Shown here: positions 32,014 to 41,145 of the stretch, one piece after another
Numbering within the stretch: position 1 is the stretch's first letter
Layout of the letters: each line of letters opens with the position of its first letter
NCBI RefSeq assembly: GCF_023370075.1
Contig: NZ_CP097152.1
Coordinates: 62,001 to 126,000, forward strand
Source: Deinococcus sp. QL22
Lineage (GTDB): Bacteria > Deinococcota > Deinococci > Deinococcales > Deinococcaceae
DNA length: 64,000 bases
Reading direction: 5' to 3'
The notes under the pieces: generated by a model
Seen by the model: the letters and a program-made list of their open reading frames with translations, nothing else
What the model was told of the DNA's origin: nothing
Databases searched by the model: none
Program-made: the position numbers and the translations under genes

Positions 32014-32697
32014 ATGAAACACCAGGTTGTCTTCGTCGCACTTCTGGCCTGTGCGTCAGCGGCGCAAGCGGAACAGTATGTGATCTCGACCGACTTTCAC
32101 CCCTCCCAGCCCGCGACATTCCGGGTCAGCCTGAATGGGCAAACCCTCCTGCTGCACCGTGCTGCAGACGGCAACATGGACATCACGCCCTGGGTCAAGA
32201 CCGGCAAGAATACCCTGACAGTCGACGTTGATCCTGGGAAAAACGAGAACAGATTCTCCAAAAGTACGTTGACGCTGGGCGCGGGGCAAGACGGGAAGTG
32301 GCGCACACTGTTTAAGAAAGATTCCGATGTCCACACCAAAGCGGGTATCAGCACGTTTGTCTTTATGGCCAAGCCGTCTACCACGGCCAAACCTGGAAAA
32401 GTAAGTCTGTTCGGTAAGTTTCACCCCTCCCAACCTGTTCAGTTCGACATTGCGCTGAACGGAGAGAGTGTGAGCAGTCTGGACAGCGACGGTAATTTTG
32501 ATCTGACACCTTTCCTGAAAGCCGGAAAGAATGTGGTGGTCGTCAAGTTTGGTGCGTCCCAAACGAAGAACCGGTTTTCACAGAGCACCCTGACGATTGG
32601 AGAGCAGGTGGGCAACAAATGGGTCAGCCTCTTTAAATGGGGGGTGGGCCATTGGGATACCCAAGCAGGCTCAGTGATCTTCCCGATCTACCGGTGA
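32014..32697 (+). CDS. Secreted protein with two tandem beta-domain repeats
   Basis: 227 residues. Signal peptide VVFVALLACASAAQA (cleavage about residue 20). Two homologous halves follow: FHPSQPATFRVSLNGQTLLL...MDITPWVKTGKNTLTV...ENRFSKSTLTLG...KWRTLFKK, and FHPSQPVQFDIALNGESVSS...FDLTPFLKAGKNVVVV...KNRFSQSTLTIG...KWVSLFKW. Each repeat is about 85 residues and looks like a beta-sandwich (LNGxxL, D-x-TPxxKxGKN). The family is not recognised. A TTGACA at 31954 may be its -35. Expected location is the cell surface or medium; role unknown. Confidence 0.7.
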   Translation: MKHQVVFVALLACASAAQAEQYVISTDFHPSQPATFRVSLNGQTLLLHRAADGNMDITPWVKTGKNTLTVDVDPGKNENRFSKSTLTLGAGQDGKWRTLFKKDSDVHTKAGISTFVFMAKPSTTAKPGKVSLFGKFHPSQPVQFDIALNGESVSSLDSDGNFDLTPFLKAGKNVVVVKFGASQTKNRFSQSTLTIGEQVGNKWVSLFKWGVGHWDTQAGSVIFPIYR

Positions 32698-32839
32698 ACA
32701 GAGATTTGGTGCGGGCTCCAGTGGCTGAGGCTGGTTCGTCAGTTCAGGAGATTCCGGCCGTTAAGCGTCACTAACAACCCATCCGCTTTCCCTCTGCCCG
32801 CCTTGGCCCTGTGCCTCGGCGGGTGGAGGACTGCCCGAC

Positions 32840-33044
32840 ATGCCCAAAGGCAAGATCCCGACCTACCACCAGCCCCACCCCCGATCCCGCCACCACCGAT
32901 GACTTGGCCCGCGAGAGCCTGTAATCCGCTGATGACCAGAAGGTCGCCGCCCTGTTCAAGCTCCGCATGCCTGACCGCGAACGGCTCACGGACCTCTACC
33001 GCCGAGCAGACGCCGTGCCCCTACAGGTCAAAGAGCAAGCATGA
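32840..33044 (+). pseudogene. Broken paralog of the small LYRRADAVPL family
   Basis: ATG 32840 gives MPKGKIPTYHQPHP, as in the 33979 paralog (MPKEKIPTNHQTPP). After a frameshift the next frame reads DPATTDDLARESL-stop-SADDQKVAALFKLRM then PDRERLTDLYRRADAVPLQV to TGA 33044. One frameshift and one TAA disrupt it. Confidence 0.65.
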
Positions 33045-33184
33045 GATCGCCCGTGCACCAACAGATTCCGGAAGGACTGAATCACCGCACGGGCCTGCAG
33101 CATCAGGGGTTGGTTCCATTGGGCCAACCGGCCGGTGAGTACCCTTGGGGTGGAAGTGGCTGTGCACTTAGGACACCGACCTGA
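33041..33184 (+). pseudogene. Truncated paralog of the 30989 gene
   Basis: It begins RSPVHQQIPEGLNHRTGLQH then QGLVPLGQPAGEY, about 65 percent identical to the first 37 residues of 30989-31282, and overlaps the preceding small pseudogene by ATGA just as in the intact cassette. Homology ends at GEYP, and the frame closes at 33184. Confidence 0.6.
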
Positions 33185-33319
33185 TCCTCGGGGACAGGCG
33201 TTCCGAGCACGATGTCCAAGGGGCGGTGGCGTTCAACAGCGGTTCCGCACGCTGGGGCGTCCGCCCGCAGCGCGCGAAAACCACAGAGCACAGGGGGGGG
33301 GTTCCCTACCCCAACTTCT

Positions 33320-33600
33320 GTGGAGGTCAAATGCATATACACCCGCCCACCCAAGCCCCTCCTCGCGCTCACCGGGCACCCAGCACCACTCGTCTACTTC
33401 ACCTCTGCGCTATTCCCGACGCACGACCAGGCTGCCACGTTTGATGAGTGGTGCCGGGGACTGGGTTAGGTAGATCAGGCCGTCAAGGCAGCCCTGCTGC
33501 TTCGGGCCCGACCCTATATCCACGGCGTCGTCCTGCCCGTGCTTTCGGCGGCTGCCCTTGCCGAACTGCTGAGAGGCTCTGCTGTGAGCTGCGGGTCACC
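33320..33600 (+). pseudogene. Unidentified coding-like fragment with an in-frame stop
   Basis: From GTG 33320 the frame reads EVKCIYTRPPKPLLALTGHP then APLVYFTSALFPTHDQAATF, with an amber stop at 33467-33469. The same frame continues VDQAVKAALLLRARPYIHGV then VLPVLSAAALAELLRGSAV. Amino-acid usage on both sides of the stop looks genuine. Not recognised. A run of nine G (33292-33300) lies just upstream. Confidence 0.35.
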
Positions 33601-33888
33601 TTTTCTTCTGGCGTGCGGCAGGCTGTCGTCGCTCTTCTGGCCCGGCGGTGGCGGCCAGTGCTGGGCCAGCCTATCTCTTCGACCTAGCTCACAAGATGGC
33701 TGTCTCCGCACCTGTCATAGAGTAGTTCCTCTTTTTGTTAACTCCACAACCCCTTTTCTCCCTGTGAGGTTTGTATGACGGACATTTCCCCTCCCCCACT
33801 CCAGCCCTACACTGTCACGAAGGAAAATCAGCCCCTTGGAACGGTGATTTTGGTGTCTGTCTTCCAATCGGGTTTAGCGAGCCACACA
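33601..33888. other. Region without a recognisable gene
   Basis: No supported frame, hairpin terminator or repeat was seen between the 33320 fragment and the conserved leader at 33889. Confidence 0.4.
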
Positions 33889-33959
33889 CTGTCCCCAGCC
33901 TCCGTTCGTCCCCCTGTCGACTGAGCGATACTGTGTGCCCGCCTGAGCCCGCGCTTGAG
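33889..33959 (+). repeat. Conserved 71-bp leader of the small-protein family, copy 1
   Basis: It starts CTGTCCCCAGCC and includes GATACTG and TGAGCCCGCGCTT. It matches 57042-57112 (opposite strand) at about 60 of 71 positions. In both cases it ends about 15-20 bp before the start codon of a small-family gene. Confidence 0.7.
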
Positions 33960-33978
33960 CAGGCGGAAGAATTCATTC

Positions 33979-34185
33979 ATGCCCAAAGAGAAAATCCCCA
34001 CCAACCACCAAACTCCTCCGCCTGACCTCGCCACCATTGAAACCTTGAAACTGGAAAGTCTTCAACTGGCGGACGGTCAAACCGGGGCCGCCCTCTTCAA
34101 GCTCCGAACGGGTGATCGCGAACACCTCTCTGGCCTCTACCGACGAGCAACAGCTGTGCCGCTGCAGAACAAAGCGCCCACCTGA
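33979..34185 (+). CDS. Small LYRRADAVPL-family protein (68 aa), intact
   Basis: 68 residues: MPKEKIPTNHQTPPPDLATI, then ETLKLESLQLADGQTGAALF, KLRTGDREHLSGLYRRATAV and PLQNKAPT. ATG 33979 is preceded by AGGCGGAAG and by the conserved 71-bp leader. Unlike the copy at 30777 it is not followed by the 97-residue gene. The family shows a constant architecture: a basic start (KIPxxHQ), a variable middle and a conserved DRExLxxLYRRA tail. No known domain. Confidence 0.6.
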   Translation: MPKEKIPTNHQTPPPDLATIETLKLESLQLADGQTGAALFKLRTGDREHLSGLYRRATAVPLQNKAPT

Positions 34186-34378
34186 ACGTGCGCTGACACC
34201 GGCCAACATGTGCCGTGCATCGCGAACCATACTTCTTGCTGGGCGGGCATCCGCAAGGCGACGCTACACAGTGCTTGGACGCCGAGACGTTCCTCTGAGG
34301 CGGAAGAGGAGGTGATTGCCGCGACGTGTCACTGGCGTCGGTCTACGTTTGCGCCAAGTTATAGGGTGCCTCCGGTGA
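34186..34378. other. Short region with an IS3-end remnant
   Basis: GGTGCCTCCGGTGATCAAGG (from 34365) resembles GGTGCCTCCTATGATCGGGG at the end of the IS3 relic (40472-40491). This is probably a solo end; otherwise nothing was seen. Confidence 0.35.
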
Positions 34379-34702
34379 TCAAGGCTGAACGCCAGAGGTG
34401 CCACATGGACTGAACTCCGGTTCAGATGAGGCTAATGGTGCCTCCTCACTGAGCTGAGGACTGGCCTCCAGTGAAGCAGCCCCCGCTTCAGCATCGGCCG
34501 TGCGGAGGGTGGGACGGGAGGCTTCGGCCTCATCTTGCGTGGCTCGCAGTTCGGAGACGGAGGTACTCCTCAACGCGGTCTCCAACAACTGCACCATGCG
34601 TGCAAAGACCTTGGCCTCCGGGAAAGGACTTCGGGTCAGGGCATGCTGGGTATGCAAGACGGCACTGAGGGTGACGTTGTGCTGTGCTTCCAGAGTGTCC
34701 AT
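34379..34702 (-). CDS. Hypothetical acidic protein
   Basis: 107 residues, helical N-terminal half (TLSAVLHTQHALTRSPFPEA then KVFARMVQLLETALRS) and a disordered Ser/Glu/Ala-rich C-terminus. It starts 10 bp downstream of the stop of 34712-34978, so the two form an operon behind the sensor kinase at 35068. No family recognised. Confidence 0.5.
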   Translation of the reverse strand: MDTLEAQHNVTLSAVLHTQHALTRSPFPEAKVFARMVQLLETALRSTSVSELRATQDEAEASRPTLRTADAEAGAASLEASPQLSEEAPLASSEPEFSPCGTSGVQP

Positions 34703-34711
34703 GCTGAATCC

Positions 34712-34978
34712 TCAGGCCAAGAAGGGTCGGGGGCGGTGAGCCAGATATTGAGCGGTGGAATACACCTGGTCAAGTTGATGGGCACACTGGACCGAACTCA
34801 GGTACCACGTTTTCAGCCAGGAGGCGAGGTCTGCTTCACGGGGAGAGCCGGCCAGCAAGGCCAAAGCTTCCGCCACCTGTCGTCGGGTTCTGTGGTGTTG
34901 GAGCGAGGTGGGAGCCTCGGAAGCAGTCGGTGGCGTGGTCACGGGCTTTAGCGTACGCAACACCTGCCGAGAGACCAT
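34712..34978 (-). CDS. Hypothetical helical protein
   Basis: 88 residues from ATG 34978 (MVSRQVLRTLKPVTTPPTAS). The C-terminal part (ALALLAGSPREADLASWLKT then WYLSSVQCAHQLDQVYSTAQ) is helical and amphipathic. A longer frame to 35071 is possible but would abut the kinase stop. It is paired with 34379-34702. Both may be accessory to the kinase, by position only. Confidence 0.45.
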   Translation of the reverse strand: MVSRQVLRTLKPVTTPPTASEAPTSLQHHRTRRQVAEALALLAGSPREADLASWLKTWYLSSVQCAHQLDQVYSTAQYLAHRPRPFLA

Positions 34979-35067
34979 GACCCCAGCGTAAACGTCGGGT
35001 TGAGTGTTGCTCTCTCGCCCTGAACTCCTTTCGTAACGTTGCCCCGCCTCTGCTTCAGCTGGCCAGC

Positions 35068-37812
35068 TCAAAGGGGCTTGGGCAGGGCAAAACCAAAGGT
35101 GGCTCCTCCCCCAACTGTCCCCCGCGCAAACACCGTGCCGCCGTGCCGGGCAATGATCCGCCGGATGTTGGCCAACCCCACGCCCGTGCCTTCAAAGTCC
35201 TCTTGACGGTGGAGGCGCTGGAAAATGCCAAACAGCTTGTCGGCATACCGCGGATCAAAGCCCACCCCGTTGTCCCGGACAAAGACAGTCCAGGTCTCGG
35301 GCTGATCCTCGGCCCACACGTCAATCACCGTTTCGCTCTGCTGACGGCTGTACTTCAAGGCGTTGGACAGCAAATTGACCATCACCTGCCGCAGGAGCTC
35401 TTGATCACCCATCACCCTCGGGAGAGGCCCCACCTGCCAGGTGATTGCCCGTGCGGACAGGTCAAGTTCCAGCTCTGTTTGAATCTCCATCACCAGCTGG
35501 TCTAAATCCACCAACCGGAGCGAGAGAGGCTGCTGCGATGTTCGGGAGAGGTCAAGCATCGCGTCAATGAGGCTATTCATGCGCTGGGCCGCCTGATCAA
35601 TCACGCTGAGATACCGTGCAGATCGGTCGGTCAGCTGATCCTGTAGCGAGGTGCGAAGCAGCGTGCTGAAGCCTGCGATATGCCGGACAGGCGTGCGCAG
35701 GTCATGTGAGACGCTGTAGGCAAAGGCTTCCAGTTCCTCGTTGGCATCGCTTAACGCGAGGGTGCGGGCGTCCAGCGTATCGCGCTGCACTGTCAACTGC
35801 CGGGTGTGCTCAGCACGTTCCAGCGCCAGGGTCAGGCTGCGCAGGGTGGTCTCCAGCACGGCCTTGTCGACGGGCGTCCAGGTGTGCTGGTCAAACAGAC
35901 CAATCAGGAACAAGCCGACAGGCACGCCATGCAATAAGACGGGCAAGGTGGTGACGGCCTGAATGTGTTCCACCGCCTCCACGGGGGTATCCGCGCCCTG
36001 CGGATACACATCCTGGTAGAACGGCTGCTGGGTCGTGAACGGAACCGAGAGGGTGGGGACGTCTGGCGAAAAGCCGGCATCGACCAAGGCTTGCAACGCG
36101 GGACTGCCGAGGTCACCCACCTGAGATTTCATTCGCCACCGGCCGCCTTCCAGTTCGTAATACACCGCGTAGCCCGGGGGCAGCAAGGGCAGCACAATCT
36201 CCTGTGCCCGCTGAATCAGGGTGTGCCGGTCGGTCTCGGACACCAAATCGCGGGACAGCTGGGCGAACGCTTCCAGAGCCGCGTTGCGGCTCTCGACTTC
36301 GATTCGTTGGGTTTGCAGGGTGCGGGCCTGCTCGGCACGTTCGAGGGCGAGGTTGAGGCTGCTCATGACCGTTTCAAGGAGCGCGCGATCCGTCCGGGAC
36401 CACTGTTGCTCGTGAAAGAGCGCAAACCCCAGGATGCCACGTGGTTGCCCGCCCACCGAGAGCGGCAGGGTGACGGTCGCACCTGGATAGGATTGACTTC
36501 CCGTGAGCTGATCGGCGCCGTGGTCGTACTGGTCTTGGTAATACGCTTCGCCGCTGTGCCACGGGATCAGCAGGTTAGGGGTGCTGTCAAAGGCCAACCC
36601 CGCACCCACTTGGGCCTGTAACTCTGGGGTGTTGGTTTGACCCACTTGCGACTTGATCACCCACAAGCCGTCTTGAGGTTCGTAGTATTGCGAGAATCCA
36701 GGGGACAGCAGGGGCAACACCACCTCTTGCGTCTGGCGGATAAGTTGTAAGGGATCGCCTTGAACGCTGAGATCTTGTGTCAGCTCACTGAAGGCTTCGA
36801 GCATCTTGGTTCGGGCCTCGAGTTCGGCGTGTTGCTCTCGGAGGCGTGCCGTGAGCTGGGCGGTGCGCAGGGCACCTGCCACTTGGCTGCCGAGCACCTG
36901 GAGAAAGTCACGGTAAGGGTCATCCAGGCGCTTACGGGCATTCAGGCCGATCACCAGAAAGCCGAGAGGTGTGGTTTGGTCTGGATGGTGCAGAGGCAGG
37001 ACGGCCGTATGAATCACGGGTTCAGGCCAGGGCTCAACCGTAACCGCAGAGGTGGTCAAGACTTGAGTTTGGTCTCCTGATGTCCAGGGTTCGAAGAGGG
37101 CACTCAACACCTCAACTTCCGTCTCGTTCAGCCCGGCTGAACTTGACCACTGAAGGGCGCCGTCCCGTGTGGGCAAGGCCAAGAGGATAAAGGGCAGGTC
37201 AGCAGGATTGTCGTCGGCGCTCTGCATGACCGCTGCAGTCACTTGAGCTGCAGTCTCCAGGCTGAGGAGCCGGGCGGTGAGGCGCGCCAGGGTCTGGGTG
37301 CGGCGTGCCCCGAGGACGCGCTCCGTGGTCTCATTGACAGTGGCCAACATTCCTTCGACTTGATACGGCCCACGAACCGGGGTATAGCTGGCGTCAAAGT
37401 AACACTCTTCAAGGTAACCGTGACGGATCAACGGCACCAGTAAGTCCACGAAAACGATGCTCTCTCCGCGTTCTAGCACAGCGTCGAAGTAGGGCTTGAT
37501 ACCCGGATAGCCGTCGTGCTTGAAGATTTCGGCGGTGGGGGTACCCAGGGCGCCCGGATGTTTGTCCACTCCGAGGATGGGGCGGTAGGCGTCGTTGTAG
37601 AGGGCAATCAATTGGTGTGTCCAGCCCAGGTACATCGCCTGCTTGGAGGCCAGGATCAACTCAACATAGGTTCGGAGCTGAAGTGACCAGGTTTCGGGTG
37701 ATCCGAGAGGGGTGCGCTCCCAATCAAGCGTCCGCATCAGGCGCCCCATCTCACCGCCCTCTTGAAAGAGCGTTTCGCTCAGGGTGGAGGGATTACCTTC
37801 GGCAGGGCACAT
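35068..37812 (-). CDS. Multi-sensor (PAS/GAF) histidine kinase
   Basis: 914 residues from ATG 37812; the frame extends further upstream without a convincing start, and the first ribosome-binding site is weak. The N-terminal PAS-like region opens TLSETLFQEGGEMGRLMRTL. Three GAF-like domains follow (about 150-320, 345-520, 530-700), two of them sharing LTQDLSVQ/LSRDLVSE...VVLPLLSPGF patterns. The coiled ANEELEAFAYSVSHDLRTPV H-box leads to the dimerisation helix. The HATPase domain has LLSNALKYS, VRDNGVGFDPRYADKLFGIF and FEGTGVGLANIRRI. No TM helices, so it is cytoplasmic, phytochrome-like without an obvious bilin Cys. No response regulator is adjacent. Closely related to the kinase at 44747. 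Confidence 0.88.
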   Translation of the reverse strand: MCPAEGNPSTLSETLFQEGGEMGRLMRTLDWERTPLGSPETWSLQLRTYVELILASKQAMYLGWTHQLIALYNDAYRPILGVDKHPGALGTPTAEIFKHDGYPGIKPYFDAVLERGESIVFVDLLVPLIRHGYLEECYFDASYTPVRGPYQVEGMLATVNETTERVLGARRTQTLARLTARLLSLETAAQVTAAVMQSADDNPADLPFILLALPTRDGALQWSSSAGLNETEVEVLSALFEPWTSGDQTQVLTTSAVTVEPWPEPVIHTAVLPLHHPDQTTPLGFLVIGLNARKRLDDPYRDFLQVLGSQVAGALRTAQLTARLREQHAELEARTKMLEAFSELTQDLSVQGDPLQLIRQTQEVVLPLLSPGFSQYYEPQDGLWVIKSQVGQTNTPELQAQVGAGLAFDSTPNLLIPWHSGEAYYQDQYDHGADQLTGSQSYPGATVTLPLSVGGQPRGILGFALFHEQQWSRTDRALLETVMSSLNLALERAEQARTLQTQRIEVESRNAALEAFAQLSRDLVSETDRHTLIQRAQEIVLPLLPPGYAVYYELEGGRWRMKSQVGDLGSPALQALVDAGFSPDVPTLSVPFTTQQPFYQDVYPQGADTPVEAVEHIQAVTTLPVLLHGVPVGLFLIGLFDQHTWTPVDKAVLETTLRSLTLALERAEHTRQLTVQRDTLDARTLALSDANEELEAFAYSVSHDLRTPVRHIAGFSTLLRTSLQDQLTDRSARYLSVIDQAAQRMNSLIDAMLDLSRTSQQPLSLRLVDLDQLVMEIQTELELDLSARAITWQVGPLPRVMGDQELLRQVMVNLLSNALKYSRQQSETVIDVWAEDQPETWTVFVRDNGVGFDPRYADKLFGIFQRLHRQEDFEGTGVGLANIRRIIARHGGTVFARGTVGGGATFGFALPKPL

Positions 37813-37989
37813 ATGGAGCGTTTTAGCAGGTTGAGCGGGACTTGAGGGTGCGGTGAAGAAGATCTCAAGCTCAGGGCACCTGAGGGCAAGTCTGAGTTCG
37901 TTCAGCCCACGGGTTCCCTGAGAGATTGCTCGCTGACGTCCACTGTTTGCTCGCCTCGAGCCGCGACGCTTCCCAGGGCCCCCTGCTGC

Positions 37990-38524
37990 TCTTAGAGCAT
38001 TTGACAGAATAAGAGGATGGGAAAACGGGTCGGGGCACGTGGGTACAGCATTGATCTCCGAGAACGGATGGTCGCGGCTGCACTGAACGAGCAACACCAT
38101 CCGTGGGTGGCCCAAACGTTCGGAGTCGATGTTCGGACCATCGCGTTCTATCTGAGGAAACATGAGGCAGGTACCCTCTCACAAGTCAAACGCCCGACCG
38201 GGCGTCGCTCGAGCGTGCAGAGCGCGCAGGAGCAGATTCTCCTCCAGCTGCTGGAGGAGAATCTTGACGCGACCTTGGAAGAGCATGCTCGCCTGTTGGA
38301 GGCCAAGACTGGTCTCAAGATCAGTGACCGGACCGTCGACCGGGTCTTCCGGCGACATGGCATCACCTACACAAAAAACGCGGGTCGCCGCCGAACCCAA
38401 TGAGGAACTACGTCAGCAGGTCCTGAATGACCGCCATGCCCGACCTTCAGACTCCGGCCCGGCTGGTCTTTCTGGATGAACGTGGCTTCAATACCACGAT
38501 GACTCTGATCTTGCTAGGGTTCTG
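37990..38524 (+). mobile_element. IS630-family 5' fragment, cut by IS3
   Basis: From ATG 38017 the transposase N-terminus reads YSIDLRERMVAAALNEQHHP and then HTH WVAQTFGVDVRTIAFYLRKH, ending at an in-frame stop (38403). A frameshifted continuation gives TPARLVFLDERGFNTTMTL, the first DDE Asp. Homology ends where the IS3 begins (38525). The rest of the element was not found to the right of the IS3. Confidence 0.7.
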
Positions 38525-38563
38525 TGGAGGAGGAGTTCAGTCTGACCGACAATGGAGACTGAC

Positions 38564-38872
38564 ATGACCGCCAGTAAAAACCACTACACCGCCGAGTTCA
38601 AAGAAGAAGCCGTGCGTCTGGTGATCAGCAGCCAGAAAAGCTGCGCTGAGATCGCCCGCAACTTGGGTGTTCCACCGTATTTAGTCGTACGCTGGAAACA
38701 GCATCACGAGCAACAAGGGGCGGTGGGCCGCCCCCAATTCACCGGACGCGGCGTCGCCGCGTTGAGTGAGCAGGAAGCGCGGTTCAAGAAGCTAGAACGA
38801 GAGCTGGAAATTACCCGTCAGGAACGCGATATTCTGAAAAAAGCACTGGCCTTCTTCGCCAAAGACCACTAA
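38564..38872 (+). CDS. IS3-family OrfA (HTH protein)
   Basis: 102 residues from ATG 38564 (MTASKNHYTAEFKEEAVRLV), with GGAG 7 bp upstream. The HTH region is KSCAEIARNLGVPPYLVVRW, then a leucine-zipper-like helix (EARFKKLERELEITRQERDI). An AAAAAAG heptamer at 38837-38843, close to the end, is the classic -1 slip site that fuses OrfA to OrfB in this family. Confidence 0.9.
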   Translation: MTASKNHYTAEFKEEAVRLVISSQKSCAEIARNLGVPPYLVVRWKQHHEQQGAVGRPQFTGRGVAALSEQEARFKKLERELEITRQERDILKKALAFFAKDH

Positions 38873-39735
38873 TTTACGGGTTCATTGAGCAGCATCGGCA
38901 TGAGTACAGCATTGAGCGGCTGTGCAAGACGCTCGGTGTCGGGGTCAGTGGCTATTTTGCGTGGTGGAGAAGGCCCAAAAACTGCTATCGGGTGGAAGAC
39001 GTCGCTCTGACCGAGGCCATTCGAACCATTCATCAAGTCAGTAGGGGCACCTACGGTGCCCCTCGTGTCCAAGCCGCACTCGTGGACGAGGGAAAACAGG
39101 TCAGCCGAGCACGAATTACTCGGCTGATGAAGGCAGCGGGACTGAAGGCTCGCTGCAAGCGGAAATTTCGCGTGACCACCAATTCAAAACACCCGCACCC
39201 AGTGGCCGAAAATCTACTGAATCGCGAATTTGTTGCCGAACAACCCAATCAGAAATGGGTGACGGATATTACCTATTTACCCGTGGCTGAGGGCTGGATG
39301 TACCTCGCTGTGGTGATGGATCTGTTCTCTCGCAAAATCGTGGGTTGGGCCATGCGGGCCACCCTGCAGACCGAGTTGGTCGTCGCTGCGCTGGACATGG
39401 CACAGCAGATTCGGCGTCCTGGACAAGGATTGCTCCATCATTCGGACCAGGGAATTCAATATGCGAGTCGCGAGTATCGACAAGCACTGGAGCGCCTCCA
39501 GGCGCTCCAAAGTATGAGCCGAAAGGGAGACTGCTGGGACAACGCGGCGATGGAGAGCTTCTTCGCCACCCTCAAGCTGGAACTGGAACTCGACACAGCA
39601 CAAGGAAACCGCGCTGACACACGTAATCTGGTCTTTGAGTGGATTGAGGTGTTTTACAACCGCGAGCGTCGTCACTCTAGCTTGGGGTACCGCTCACCGA
39701 CTCGCTTTGAGCAACACCGCGCCACACTGAACTGA
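38842..39735 (+). CDS. IS3-family OrfB transposase (via -1 frameshift)
   Basis: Read in the -1 frame from the slip site: RPLIYGFIEQHRHEYSIERL, then an HTH_21-like region (TYGAPRVQAALVDEGKQVSR) and the rve integrase core. DDE residues: D in WVTDITYLPV, D in HHSDQGIQYAS, and E in DNAAMESFFATLK with the usual 35-residue spacing. It ends YNRERRHSSLGYRSPTRFEQ. Complete, so the element should be mobile. Confidence 0.9.
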   Translation, partial: STGLLRQRPLIYGFIEQHRHEYSIERLCKTLGVGVSGYFAWWRRPKNCYRVEDVALTEAIRTIHQVSRGTYGAPRVQAALVDEGKQVSRARITRLMKAAGLKARCKRKFRVTTNSKHPHPVAENLLNREFVAEQPNQKWVTDITYLPVAEGWMYLAVVMDLFSRKIVGWAMRATLQTELVVAALDMAQQIRRPGQGLLHHSDQGIQYASREYRQALERLQALQSMSRKGDCWDNAAMESFFATLKLELELDTAQGNRADTRNLVFEWIEVFYNRERRHSSLGYRSPTRFEQHRATLN

Positions 39736-39742
39736 TCCTCCA

Positions 39743-40503
39743 CGAAGGCATTGCAATATCAGCTCGCGAATGCAGGTCAAGTGTGATCGCCAAATACAGC
39801 CAGCCCTCTTTGGCCTAGATATTTGGCCTTGATAAACGTCAAATCAGAGCCCCACACCGTATTGGCAGGTTGAACGGTGAATTCTCTGTGGAGCAGATTG
39901 GGACAGACTGCACCGCCAGGGTCACGGTCGGGTGTACGCACAAATCGTCGCTTTCCCTTGGCCCGGAGACCACCCACCCGCAAGGGGCGCGAAATCCGCT
40001 TTCGGGAAACGTGTCGTCCTTCAGCACGCAGATCAGTCTGAAGACGAGGCGCACCGTACCTTCCTTTGCTCGCTTGGTGCAGCTCACGGATGCGCTGCTG
40101 GACACGTTCAGCACCCGACACAAAACTTTCAGCGGATACTGGGTGCGCCACTCCCTAACGAACACATATTTCAACGTGTGGTCTCTCTGGCAAAGAAGGC
40201 CGCGGCTTTTTTCAGTATCTCGCGCTCCTAACGCAGAATTTCGTTTTCTTTCCGCAGGCGTTTGAGTTCCTCTTGCTCGGGTGTTAACAGCTGACGGCCC
40301 TGACCAGGGAAGGCCAACTCCCCGCTGTGCTGGTCGGCTTTGATCCACTTTCTCAAGGCTGAAAGTTCAATGCCAAGGTCGCAGGCGGTGCCTGCGATAT
40401 TTTCGGTGGACTGCGCGAGTTGGCCAGCGTCTCGCTTGAATTCGGCGGTATACGTTTTGCGTTGGGTCGTGGGGTGCCTCCTATGATCGGGGCTGAACTC
40501 CAT
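39743..40503 (-). mobile_element. IS3-family relic (orfA and partial orfB)
   Basis: Leftward OrfA from 40503 (YTAEFKRDAGQLAQSTENIA) reaches KRLRKENEILR, then a TAG; the same frame continues EREILKKAAAFFARETTR, so a Gln-type codon has become amber. OrfB pieces follow (RIRELHQASKGRYGAPRLQT, NTVWGSDLTFIKAK) with frameshifts, and the last, LYLAITLDLHSREL, stops at the IS3 junction at 39742. Inactive. Confidence 0.7.
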
Positions 40504-40588
40504 GTGTGCAAACGCGACTTACCCTCAACGTAAGTGCCGAGCAATGACGATCAGCGTTGGCTGCTGTGGGCATGCGGTCACGCTGATG

Positions 40589-40918
40589 TTAAATCTTGAC
40601 GAACTCCTGCACGTCCATCACGAACATGACCGCGCCGCCGACAGCCACTTCGATGGGATCGCCGGATAAGCCTTCGTGCTGCTCGCCCATCGGCACGCCG
40701 GGAGTGACGAGGCGGGTGCGGGCGCGGCAGGTCTGCTGCACATGCCGTTTTAAATCGGCCAGCCGCTCATCGGTGACGCCAACCATCAGGGTGGTGTTGC
40801 CTTCGCGCAGGAATCCGCCGGTGCTGGCGAGTTTCGTGACGTCAAACGCGTTCGTGGTCAGCACCCGAACCAACGCAGAGGCGTCTGCGTCTTGAATCAC
40901 CGCCAGCACGAGCTTCAT
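40589..40918 (-). CDS. DarA/PstA-like cyclic-di-AMP-binding PII-type protein
   Basis: 109 residues. Start 40918 ([20 protein letters not shown]), then [20 protein letters not shown] and [20 protein letters not shown], the conserved signature of DarA/PstA (DUF970) receptors, with a PII-like fold and an extended loop (about residues 65-90). DarA in Firmicutes binds c-di-AMP; by family the same ligand is expected here. The gene stands alone between an IS3 relic and an integrase relic, and is one of the few intact genes of 38-42 kb. Confidence 0.85.
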   Translation of the reverse strand: MKLVLAVIQDADASALVRVLTTNAFDVTKLASTGGFLREGNTTLMVGVTDERLADLKRHVQQTCRARTRLVTPGVPMGEQHEGLSGDPIEVAVGGAVMFVMDVQEFVKI

Positions 40919-41145
40919 GAGGCGCAGGATACCAGAGCGGCAGTGAGGGGCGCGGGACGATGGGTGATGTGGCTGGGGCATCTCTTGGTCGTCCGTTGAC
41001 TGAGTCTGGCCAATGAGTCAGAGGCCATGTTGCTAAGGTCAACGGATCCAAGCTGCCAAGGACAACGTGATTCTGAGAGGTTCAAGACCACTCAACGGAC
41101 GATCAATAACGCAACCGAGCTTGGAACTTCGACGTGGCCTGCTGT

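Larger units (their letters stand above)
38525..39742 (+). mobile_element. IS3-family insertion sequence, apparently intact
   Basis: Terminal repeats TGGAGGAGGAGTTCAGT (left) and, inverted, TGGAGGATCAGTTCAGT (right) bound 1218 bp with two overlapping frames. No clear target duplication is seen; the left flank is an IS630 relic and the right flank another IS3 relic, so it is nested among older elements. Both frames and the frameshift signal are intact. Confidence 0.85.

Noticed and set aside
33292..33300. Run of nine G as a possible phase-variation tract
   Set aside because: It lies in a decayed stretch without an intact gene or promoter to switch.
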